Below, piece after piece: positions 8,501-13,564 of a stretch of DNA of 14,866 nt (positions within the stretch are counted from its first letter, which is position 1; each line of letters begins with the position of its first letter). The stretch is from the NCBI GenBank assembly GCA_031256155.1, contig JAIRRD010000287.1, forward strand, positions 1-14,866. The letters are read 5' to 3'. A program made the position numbers and the translations under genes. The notes beneath the pieces were generated by a model. That model was not told where the DNA came from, did no database searches, and worked only from the letters and a program-made list of their open reading frames with translations. Source of the DNA: Holophagales bacterium (GTDB taxonomy: Bacteria > Acidobacteriota > Holophagae > Holophagales > Holophagaceae).

Positions 8501-9867
8501 CATTCCACACCGCAAGTAAAACCAAAAGCGCCGCTGTGACTGGACAACGCACAAAGACGATTGCGCATCAGACTCCATTTATGACTCTTTGCTGCTAAGC
8601 GCAGGTTGTCATGGGTTTCACTGTAGTGAACCAACGGCCCCATACGATGGGACTGCTTTAGTGTGTGATCCATGTATCCAGAAACTTGTTGCGGATGGAA
8701 ATTCTGGAACAACTCTGAGTAGGCCCACTGCATACCGCCTTCAGTCAGTAGCGACTCTGTAATTTCCCAAGCTCCGCCAAGCCCTTCCAGCAAAAACACG
8801 GTGTTTGGAAACCGTTCCCTGACCTTGGCAATTATATATTGCCAAGCTGGCAGTGGCACCATATAGCCCGCATCGCAGCGGAATCCGTCAACACCGCGTC
8901 TGCACCATTCGAGCAATGACTCGGCTGTAGCCTCCCACAACTTGGGCATTTGGTTATCCAATTCAATCAAATCGCCCCAGATAATTCCCCAGGCTCCGGG
9001 ACTTTTGAAAGTTCCGTCAGAATTTCGCTGGTACCACTCCGGGTGAGATTCCATTAAAGAACTGTGCCAGCCAGTGTGATTGACAACTATGTCCAGAAAC
9101 AACTGGCCGCCGCGTAAATGGACTCCATCCGCTAGTTCACAAAACTGCTCTACGCCGGTGGTTTGCTGATCGAAATCTATTAAGGCGGGGTCTATAGCTG
9201 TCAAATCTTGGGAAGCGTAGGGGCTTCCAAAGCGCCCCATTTTGGCGACGACTGTGGGAACCGGGCCAATGGGCAACAGGTGCAGTATGCGGCAGCCCAG
9301 GGTATTTATTATGTGATCAAGTTGGGCCGTGACATCCCGCAGTGTCCCGCTTTTTGGAATGACAGTGATGCCATTGCTTTCCATTTGCCGGTATTCGGCT
9401 TCTCGCACAGGGTCTGCTGTTTGCGTCTGAATGCGTGAATGACCGAACATTCTCGGGAAAGCACAATATATTGTGTTTCCAGTACGCAAATTGTCTGGCA
9501 AAACAGAAATAGCGAGATCAGGGCCATCGGGCCAATGCTGATATCCGCTTGGGTCAAGCACGTAAGCCTTTGCTTTGAAAAAGCCCACTTCAGAAAAAGC
9601 TAAATCCAAACTCCACTTGCCATGTTCAGCTTGCAGCGGTATATCGCGCCAACTGGCTCCACCAAAAGTAAGCAATCCGCCCTCTCGCCCACCGGCTCTT
9701 GCTATGACTTCTCTGCTGGCCAGTGCACCGCGCCCTAGGTTTGTCCTTAAGAAAGCACACCATCCTGGCTTTCCGGCGGATTCATGCTTCAGAACCAAAG
9801 GCAAGTAATCCCCAACGTATGCCGCCAAGTAGCTTCCTGGCTGGGGGGACATGTGGAGTTTACTCAT
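5560..9867 (-). CDS. Bifunctional glycogen debranching enzyme (GH13 domain plus GH133-type amylo-alpha-1,6-glucosidase domain)
   Basis: This is a very large cytoplasmic glucan enzyme of 1435 residues, with no signal peptide. The GH13 half carries all four signature regions: DIVVNH (259-264), GFRCD with nucleophile D332, acid/base E361 in FLLEGLGG, and HD (419-420). A central region (about 430-1050) holds beta-rich linker domains. The last ~380 residues form an (alpha/alpha)6 debranching domain with FLDWGRDTLI (from about 1061), NRDTSDAPLWL, GYPVEIQALW (about 1196), HNGTAWVWPLG and PEIMDGDTP (about 1398). The layout matches eukaryote-type debranching enzymes: 4-alpha-glucanotransferase first, alpha-1,6-glucosidase second. 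The expected role is removal of glycogen branches. The exact activity of the GH13 half is inferred. The start is ATG 9867, where GAGGTGA (9870-9876) fits. A GTG two codons earlier falls inside that site. The gene has its own promoter. Confidence 0.9.
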   Translation of the reverse strand: MSKLHMSPQPGSYLAAYVGDYLPLVLKHESAGKPGWCAFLRTNLGRGALASREVIARAGGREGGLLTFGGASWRDIPLQAEHGKWSLDLAFSEVGFFKAKAYVLDPSGYQHWPDGPDLAISVLPDNLRTGNTIYCAFPRMFGHSRIQTQTADPVREAEYRQMESNGITVIPKSGTLRDVTAQLDHIINTLGCRILHLLPIGPVPTVVAKMGRFGSPYASQDLTAIDPALIDFDQQTTGVEQFCELADGVHLRGGQLFLDIVVNHTGWHSSLMESHPEWYQRNSDGTFKSPGAWGIIWGDLIELDNQMPKLWEATAESLLEWCRRGVDGFRCDAGYMVPLPAWQYIIAKVRERFPNTVFLLEGLGGAWEITESLLTEGGMQWAYSELFQNFHPQQVSGYMDHTLKQSHRMGPLVHYSETHDNLRLAAKSHKWSLMRNRLCALSSHSGAFGFTCGVEWLAVEKVDVHESRGMAWDNQTNIVDELSALNHLISNHPCFQDGASVERISPDDSWVLALTRHSANGLDRGLVIVNLDADITRTLDISLTAWESLGSPNIDLLGQTPPETQKIDDTIRLKLREGASYFLSNSLEPVGLSGTEYKNARARSAWAIQNLSERLPMELLGKFDWKELAELVDKNPLAFLAELPHLDNNSSGLIERIRNVTNKTEYPQALLWTPEDLNRVFLVPPDHSVLIRDTAPFEATIKLPSRDFINLRSIPAGGYQIASLPPITGISVSEDVRLELNRFAETHGKRSFGTLRYLSKSPFRQKPKNDVMALLTNGRGAMAKFHSDLGRITSKYDCALGANLHTTVPCDRHIFVKRVRAWVNADGFITPLNGENLIRFHAGPPVSWVFLGHAGDGRAVEIYMMADLMPKSNTLVILFERPDAPPERGVDLPDTTKVRLTVRLDLEDRSFHQETKRWDGADDYFNQVTTPNKNGFFFKPGQGRQLEAAIDSGTFNMEPEWSLNLHHAIEGTRGMTDSGDAWSPGWFEIELPKGKKVHLVITAEKIMPIDWADFKTKRKKVLAPFMDLAETLFEQSLMRSLSAYIVDRDGGSSVIAGYPWFLDWGRDTLIVCRGMIACGLAKEAGRILVTYAALEKNGTLPNMLCADSTANRDTSDAPLWLALASMEAANVLGDKFLQSPLSDGRKLINALLAIAEGYIAGTPNGIRVDSDSGLVWSPPHFTWMDTNYPASSPREGYPVEIQALWLCLLRLLAKALPKTKAAKWNTLAKLVESSLEMFWLEAEGYFADVLVAHAGCPAKEAKPADHLRPNQLFLISLGLVKGTKAQSAVSAAWRYLLIPGAMRSLAPLPVKTPLPVHAPWGAPLNDPEHPYWGHYEGDEDSRRKPAYHNGTAWVWPLGVFCEALAMAWPNDPAAKNSALAILGSIDQPFSKGCAGHLPEIMDGDTPHTPRGCDAQAWSLSEIIRAGKLINNLGNQ

Positions 9868-9869
9868 GA

Positions 9870-9876
9870 TCACCTC
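9870..9876 (-). promoter_or_regulatory. Ribosome binding site deciding the debranching enzyme start
   Basis: On the minus strand GAGGTGA ends 2 bases before the ATG at 9867, so the GAGG core is 5 bases away. An in-frame GTG at 9873 would lie within the site itself and is rejected as start. Confidence 0.8.
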
Positions 9877-9904
9877 GTTTGTTCTACTATCAATTTGCGT
9901 TTGG

Positions 9905-9934
9905 AGCGATTTAACTTTTCAGGGTTAAATCGCT
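9905..9934. promoter_or_regulatory. Operator-like inverted repeat at the debranching enzyme transcription start
   Basis: AGCGATTTAAC (9905-9915) and GTTAAATCGCT (9924-9934) are perfect 11-base arms around an 8-base spacer. On the minus strand the repeat begins at the base predicted to be +1 of the debranching-enzyme transcript. It ends 37 bases before the ATG. A repressor bound here would block transcription; as RNA it would form a 5' hairpin. It is not a terminator for prfA because no T-run follows on the minus strand. No matching second copy was found in the window. Confidence 0.6.
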
Positions 9935-9940
9935 TTAATG

Positions 9941-9969
9941 ATTTTACGCTTATCGCAGTTTTATCTCAA
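9941..9969 (-). promoter_or_regulatory. Sigma-70-type promoter of the debranching enzyme gene
   Basis: On the minus strand the -35 box is TTGAGA (9969-9964) and the -10 box is TAAAAT (9946-9941), with an ideal 17-base spacer. The predicted start is near 9934, giving a leader of about 67 bases. It lies about 100 bases beyond the prfA stop, so the debranching enzyme is transcribed independently of prfA. Confidence 0.6.
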
Positions 9970-10066
9970 AATCACGTTCCATAATTTTGGGATGAAAGGT
10001 TTTGGGACAATCTCCAATTACCGTAAATTCTTTTTATTTCAGCTAATTACATGGAATTGCTCTAAA

Positions 10067-11143
10067 TCATAAACCGTTCAGTTGCTGGAGCCTTTCGGCT
10101 TCAAATGCGGAGCGCAAGGGTTCCAGGATCGGTTCAATCTGACCCTGCATAAAGGTTTCTAATTGATAGGTTGTGACATTTATTCGATGGTCGGTTACAC
10201 GGCTCTGCGGAAAGTTGTATGTTCTGATTTTTTCAGAGCGGTCGCCGCTGCCTACTTGTGATTTTCGCATAGCGGAAGTCTGGGCTTCCTGTTCCTGCAT
10301 AGCTTTTTCGAGCAAACGGGAACGCAGTACTGTCATAGCTTTTGCCAGATTTTTCAGTTTACTGCGCTCATCCTGGCATTGCACAACAGTATTTGTGGGC
10401 AAGTGCGTGACACGGACAGCTGAATATGTTGTGTTGACGCCCTGGCCGCCCTTGCCACCGGAGCAGAATTCATCTATGCGGAGGTCTTTTTCAAGGACTT
10501 GAATGTCAACTTCTTCAGCCTCCGGCATTACGGCTACTGTTGCGGCTGATGTATGCACTCTGCCTTGACTTTCGGTCTTTGGAACACGCTGTACTCTATG
10601 GACGCCTGATTCAAAGCGAAACAGGCTATAGGCACCGCTACCTTCAATCTGGGCAATAGCTTCTTTAATGCCGCCCATATCCGCTTCGTTTTCGTCTAAT
10701 ACTGACACCTTGAAACCGCGCCGCTCGGCAAATCTAAGGTACATTCTGAATAGCTCACCCGCGAACAGAGCGGCTTCTTCGCCGCCGGTTCCAGCTCTGA
10801 CTTCAAGAATCACGTTGCGGGCATCTTTGGGGTCTTTAGGTATCAGAAGGCGCATTAGGACTTCCTCGCCTTCTTGAATGGATTTTTTCAAGCCCGGTAT
10901 TTCGTCCTGAGCCATTTCTTTCAATTCAGGGTCTATATCTCGGTCAGAAATGATTTCTTCCGCATCTTCCAGTTGTTTGATGAGGCGGCACTGAGCTGAC
11001 CAGGCATTGACTACCGGCTCCAGTTCCGCTCTGAGCCGGGCCAGGTCTTTTAGCCGCTTTGGGTCGCTGACATAGGTCGGATCCTGAAGCTGTGCCTCTA
11101 CTTCCTGAAACTTGGCCTCCAGGGCCTCAAGCTGGTCTTGCAT
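10067..11143 (-). CDS. prfA: Peptide chain release factor 1
   Basis: Release factor 1 recognises UAA and UAG in the ribosomal A site and triggers peptide release. The protein is 358 residues, the normal length. Domain 1 is an N-terminal coiled coil (about 1-100). The stop-codon reading tripeptide has the RF1 form P-x-T: PKT (188-190) in 'VQRVPKTESQGRVHTSAATVAVMPE'. RF2 would have SPF. The catalytic GGQ is at 232-234 in GGKGGQGVNTT. The usual SGDRSEKIRTYNFPQSRVTDHRI block follows. The residues around GGQ (K before, G after) differ from the common GAGGQHVN form. The ATG at 11143 is preceded by CCCCCCAAAAG with no clear Shine-Dalgarno. prmC, which often follows prfA and methylates the GGQ glutamine, is absent. 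rpmE lies upstream on the same strand, behind a terminator-like palindrome. Confidence 0.96.
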   Translation of the reverse strand: MQDQLEALEAKFQEVEAQLQDPTYVSDPKRLKDLARLRAELEPVVNAWSAQCRLIKQLEDAEEIISDRDIDPELKEMAQDEIPGLKKSIQEGEEVLMRLLIPKDPKDARNVILEVRAGTGGEEAALFAGELFRMYLRFAERRGFKVSVLDENEADMGGIKEAIAQIEGSGAYSLFRFESGVHRVQRVPKTESQGRVHTSAATVAVMPEAEEVDIQVLEKDLRIDEFCSGGKGGQGVNTTYSAVRVTHLPTNTVVQCQDERSKLKNLAKAMTVLRSRLLEKAMQEQEAQTSAMRKSQVGSGDRSEKIRTYNFPQSRVTDHRINVTTYQLETFMQGQIEPILEPLRSAFEAERLQQLNGL

Positions 11144-11220
11144 GTGATTCTTTTGGGGGGTTGTGTTGGTTCATTAAAGGCAATTAATGGAAATGAGCTA
11201 TTTGCCCTACTGTAAACAAA

Positions 11221-11252
11221 GAGAACGGGCCGATAGCTATCGGCCCGTTCTC
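11221..11252 (-). terminator. Palindrome between rpmE and prfA, likely rpmE terminator or attenuator
   Basis: A perfect 32-base palindrome (two 16-base halves, GAGAACGGGCCGATAG and its complement) starts 13 bases after the rpmE stop. On the minus strand it is followed by TTTGTTT, which fits an intrinsic terminator. On the plus strand only AAAGATATTG follows, so it works one way. prfA begins 77 bases further on, so read-through could still supply prfA. Confidence 0.75.
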
Positions 11253-11265
11253 AAAGATATTGAAG

Positions 11266-11478
11266 CTACTTGTTTGCGCCGGTCTTTGCGTACTTTTTGT
11301 GGAATTTTTCCACACGGCCTGTGAGGGCAACTTCACGCTGTTTGCCGGTGTAGAAGGGATGGCAGGCCGCGCAAGTTTCAACGCGAAGTTCTGGCTTGGT
11401 GGAGCGAGTCTGAAATTCGTTACCACAAGCGCAGTGGACAGTTACTTCGTGCAATTTTGGATGAATATCCGGTTTCAT
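11266..11478 (-). CDS. rpmE: 50S ribosomal protein L31 (zinc-binding form)
   Basis: Ribosomal protein L31 bridges the large and small subunits at the central protuberance. From the ATG at 11478 it is 70 residues: [22 protein letters not shown], then [15 protein letters not shown], and a basic tail. The four cysteines (CAC and CAAC) identify the C+ zinc-binding paralogue, which bacteria replace with a zinc-free copy under zinc starvation. A longer reading from 11538 adds 20 residues unlike L31. It is rejected because AGGAGG (11487-11492) lies 8 bases before 11478. It sits upstream of prfA on the same strand, a common bacterial order. A hairpin in its leader and a terminator after it suggest its own regulation. 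Confidence 0.97.
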   Translation of the reverse strand: MKPDIHPKLHEVTVHCACGNEFQTRSTKPELRVETCAACHPFYTGKQREVALTGRVEKFHKKYAKTGANK

Positions 11479-11486
11479 AATTAAAG

Positions 11487-11492
11487 CCTCCT
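11487..11492 (-). promoter_or_regulatory. Ribosome binding site deciding the rpmE start
   Basis: AGGAGG on the minus strand lies 8 bases before the ATG at 11478. It fixes the 70-residue form of L31 over a 90-residue extension. Confidence 0.85.
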
Positions 11493-11500
11493 GGAACCGA

Positions 11501-11523
11501 CCGCAAACCAAAAATGTTTGCGG
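11501..11523 (-). promoter_or_regulatory. Hairpin in the rpmE leader
   Basis: CCGCAAAC and GTTTGCGG form a perfect 8-base stem with a 7-base loop, 22 bases before the rpmE start and 8 bases before its ribosome site. L31 leaders that control translation are known in several bacterial phyla. That this is one is inferred from position only. Confidence 0.4.
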
Positions 11524-11556
11524 CTTGTTCACACACAAAAGGATAATGTTACATCA

Positions 11557-11562
11557 ATTATA
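11557..11562 (-). promoter_or_regulatory. Candidate -10 box for rpmE
   Basis: A consensus TATAAT on the minus strand lies 79 bases before the rpmE start, which would give a leader of about 70 bases. At 17 bases upstream only AAATAA is found, so the -35 is poor and the call is tentative. Confidence 0.4.
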
Positions 11563-11617
11563 GAGTTTTGTGCAAGTTGTTATTTGCGGTTCCACAATAT
11601 CATTGACCACAAATTGC

Positions 11618-11647
11618 AGCAGTTCAATTTATTGTAGTTGAACTGCT
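11618..11647. promoter_or_regulatory. Operator-like inverted repeat in the tatD promoter
   Basis: AGCAGTTCAA (11618-11627) and TTGAACTGCT (11638-11647) are perfect 10-base arms around a 10-base spacer. Arm centres are 20 bases apart, about two helical turns, which suits a dimeric regulator. The repeat covers the region from -35 to the first base of the predicted tatD -10. The right arm recurs in the 17-mer at 2148-2164. Confidence 0.5.
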
Positions 11648-11652
11648 ATATT
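11623..11652 (+). promoter_or_regulatory. Candidate tatD promoter giving a leaderless mRNA
   Basis: The extended -10 TGCTATATT (TATATT at 11647-11652) has a weak -35 TTCAAT (11623-11628) with an 18-base spacer. The predicted start, about 7 bases after the -10, falls on or next to the tatD ATG at 11658. No Shine-Dalgarno sequence precedes that ATG, and an in-frame TGA at 11652 excludes an earlier start. Confidence 0.45.
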
Positions 11653-11657
11653 GATAT

Positions 11658-12434
11658 ATGCTCTTGGATGCCCATTGCCATTTGACCGGAAACCATCAGA
11701 AAGATGTAGATGCGGAAGCTGTGCTGCGCCGTGCCCGGCTTGCTGACGTACATGGAGTAATTGCGGTTGGGACGGATTTGGAGGACTCCAGAAATGTATT
11801 GAAACTGGCCGAATCTCATGACAATATTCGTGCGTCTTTGGGCGTTCATCCGCACGATGCCGGGCAATGGAATGTCGGCACTGAACAGGCTTTGACCGAT
11901 CTCTTGCGCTCACCCTTAGCCCTTTTTGTCGGCGAGACTGGTTTGGACTGGCACTATGACCTGAGTCCAAGAGACCAGCAAGAGCAGGCGTTCCGCTCTC
12001 AAATAAGATTGGCAAAAAAACTCAACAAGCCGCTTATGGTTCACACAAGGTCGGCTCCAGACGCTACACTGCGGATTCTGGAAGAGGAGAACGCCTCACA
12101 GGTTGGCGGTATTATTCACTGTTTTACTGAAAATCCAGCTTTTGCCAAAAAAGCCATTGAATTAAATTTTTACATCAGTTTTTCAGGCATTTTAACTTTT
12201 CCCAAGAAGTGCGAGACTATCAGAGAAACAGCAGCTTGTGTACCTGAGGATCGAATCTTGGTTGAGACGGATTCACCATTTCTGGCACCAATTCCATATC
12301 GTGGAAAGCCGTGTGAACCAGCATTTGTAATACATACTGCAAAATGCTTGGCGGAACTGCGCAGATGTGATGTAAAACATATTCACTGCGTAATCGCCAA
12401 TAACATGGAAACTTTGTGCGGTTGGCGGCCATGA
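11658..12434 (+). CDS. tatD: TatD family metal-dependent hydrolase (DNase)
   Basis: This is a cytoplasmic TIM-barrel amidohydrolase-like nuclease of 258 residues, the usual length. TatD proteins have 3'-5' exonuclease and DNase activity linked to DNA repair and DNA breakdown. The metal ligands are all present: HxH in LLDAHCHLTG (H6, H8), E93 in VGETGLDWHYD, H129 in MVHTR, H154 in IIHCFTE, and D205 in VETDSPFLAP. Other family blocks such as NFYISFSGILTF are also seen. The homologues YcfH/YjjV are of equal length, so the symbol is a family name rather than proof of orthology. It is divergent from rpmE, with a palindromic promoter region between them. The next gene starts 11 bases after the stop, so the two are probably co-transcribed. 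Confidence 0.95.
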   Translation: MLLDAHCHLTGNHQKDVDAEAVLRRARLADVHGVIAVGTDLEDSRNVLKLAESHDNIRASLGVHPHDAGQWNVGTEQALTDLLRSPLALFVGETGLDWHYDLSPRDQQEQAFRSQIRLAKKLNKPLMVHTRSAPDATLRILEEENASQVGGIIHCFTENPAFAKKAIELNFYISFSGILTFPKKCETIRETAACVPEDRILVETDSPFLAPIPYRGKPCEPAFVIHTAKCLAELRRCDVKHIHCVIANNMETLCGWRP

Positions 12435-12445
12435 TTTAGAAACCC

Positions 12446-13117
12446 ATGAGACGAGCTAAACTGAATCTGAAACAGACTTTCTTTTTGACGACGTTGATTA
12501 TGGTGTCAACTGTTGGCGCTCAGGATTTTCCCTGGAAGAACCGATCATGGTATTTGTCATGGCGAATTGTTGAGCCAATGCCCGAACCGCAGAGATTACA
12601 GATCAAACAGCGGAACTCGGATATGACCATCAGCGTTAGTAGAGATGGAACTGTTTCTATTTTCAACTCAAATGAAATCAGGCAGTTGCGTTTTGGTCTG
12701 CCAGGACGTCCAATTTCAATGTGGCGTGATGCGGGGCAGTCAATAACTTCTTTCGGGCGATTTGCTTTTCCAAGCCAGACACCATTGTCAACAAATTTTA
12801 AGAGTACAGCTAAAGAAACTTCTGACTTTCTGAACAACTTGGCAGGATTATTATGGATTTTGGATGATGGTGAAGAATATCTGACCATAGTGCATTCTGC
12901 AACATACAGGTATGCATTTATCCCCTTACCTGCCATAAGGGACTTTGAACTGAGGTTCCATCCAGATCGCTTAGAGCTTTGCAAGAGAAGTTTGGTTGAT
13001 AGTGTTTTACACAGTTGGGCGCTTTCATGGAACGAATTATTACCGGTTTTACAAGAGCTTGCCCAGCATTCCCCGCCACCGCCGCGCGGCAATGCTATTG
13101 TGCCGTACCCATTGTAG
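12446..13117 (+). CDS. Exported protein of unknown function
   Basis: I do not recognise this 223-residue protein. It has a clear signal peptide: basic MRRAKLNLK, a hydrophobic core TFFLTTLIMV, and likely cleavage after VGA near residue 25. No further membrane helix, lipobox or cysteine pair is visible. The mature part begins DFPWKNRSWYLSWRIVEP and contains short beta-prone segments such as 'DMTISVSRDGTVSIFNS'. An acidic 'WILDDGEEYLTIV' and a Pro-rich tail (SPPPPRG) follow. It starts 11 bases after tatD and is probably translated from the same mRNA, with only a weak ribosome site. Codon use and frame are consistent with a real gene, and the signal peptide argues against chance. A periplasmic or surface location is inferred. 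Confidence 0.75.
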   Translation: MRRAKLNLKQTFFLTTLIMVSTVGAQDFPWKNRSWYLSWRIVEPMPEPQRLQIKQRNSDMTISVSRDGTVSIFNSNEIRQLRFGLPGRPISMWRDAGQSITSFGRFAFPSQTPLSTNFKSTAKETSDFLNNLAGLLWILDDGEEYLTIVHSATYRYAFIPLPAIRDFELRFHPDRLELCKRSLVDSVLHSWALSWNELLPVLQELAQHSPPPPRGNAIVPYPL

Positions 13118-13118
13118 T

Positions 13119-13303
13119 TATAGTCACTTTACTTGTGGAGCATTGTTACGCTCCACAAGTAAAACGTGTGGATGCGCCGTAATGGAGCAAGCCACCGACA
13201 GGCGGGGAGCGCAATGGGAGGCGCAGGCAATACTACCCAGTTGTTACAGTTGTATTGCTTGCAGGCAGGCTTTGCTCCATAGGCACCAACCTTAACGACT
13301 ATA
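13119..13303. repeat. MITE-like inverted-repeat block containing palindrome copy 2
   Basis: The block is bounded by TATAGTC (13119-13125) and GACTATA (13297-13303). Inside are a 14-base stem with an 8-base loop (13128-13163) and a longer imperfect hairpin. In that hairpin ATGGAGCAAGCC (13182-13193) pairs with GGCTTTGCTCCAT (13268-13280), and GCAGGCAATAC (13223-13233) pairs with GTATTGCTTGC (13252-13262). The first stem is an inverted copy of the palindrome at 5514-5541 with one mismatch in 28. The 10-base right end AACGACTATA is the exact complement of TATAGTCGTT at 5501-5510. There is no coding capacity and no obvious target duplication. Confidence 0.5.
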
Positions 13304-13417
13304 AATGTTGTTATATTGACACTTATACAACAAAAAACGACATCAACAAAATATCAATTTCTGGCAAAAAGTGTGTCCACACAAGGGATTTGCAGCCACA
13401 AAGGTAAAATTATGTTA

Positions 13418-13458
13418 GTGCCTATGGGGCTTTGCTCGCCGTTAAGCAAGCAATACAA
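13418..13458. repeat. Inverted partner of the 13250-13286 repeat segment
   Basis: GTGCCTATGG (13418-13427) is the complement of CCATAGGCAC (13277-13286). GCAAGCAATACAA (13446-13458) is the complement of TTGTATTGCTTGC (13250-13262). Between these arms GGCTTTGCTC (13428-13437) appears in the same orientation as at 13268-13277. The segment is therefore an inverted copy whose middle has been flipped back. Confidence 0.6.
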
Positions 13459-13491
13459 GCGAAAACAGCTATAAAGTGCATTCACTATAAA

Positions 13492-13507
13492 TTGGCATAG
13501 CTTTAGC
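13492..13507 (+). promoter_or_regulatory. Sigma-54-like promoter candidate for the FecR-domain gene
   Basis: TTGGCATAGCTTTAGC keeps the GG and GC dinucleotides with the required 10-base gap. It matches TTGGCA at -24, with one mismatch in the -12 TTGC. It lies 57 bases before the ATG. No good sigma-70 boxes were found nearby. One site can occur by chance. Confidence 0.25.
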
Positions 13508-13564
13508 TTATAGACTGTTTTGGGATTGCGGTACATATCCCGGACTTCAGGACGGAGGTGAACC

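Larger units (their letters stand above)
13118..13564. other. Gene-free, repeat-rich region upstream of the FecR-domain gene
   Basis: This 447-base stretch has no convincing gene. It holds a 185-base block bounded by TATAGTC and GACTATA (13119-13303), several hairpins, and inverted copies of short modules around 13250-13290 and 13418-13458. The last 75 bases should contain the promoter and leader of the FecR-domain gene. Open frames here overlap the repeats or run antisense and lack ribosome sites. Confidence 0.7.

Noticed and set aside
9905..9934. Terminator of prfA
   Set aside because: No T-run follows the stem on the minus strand, and it lies downstream of a good promoter at the predicted +1.
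12996..13295. 99-codon plus-strand open frame
   Set aside because: It overlaps the end of the secreted unknown protein in another frame, then reads through the repeat block.
13316..13321. Consensus TTGACA as -35 of a promoter for the FecR-domain gene
   Set aside because: At 17-18 bases downstream only GACATC/ACATCA is found, so there is no -10 box.
13119..13458. CRISPR array
   Set aside because: The repeats are palindromic or inverted modules of unequal spacing, not regularly spaced direct repeats.
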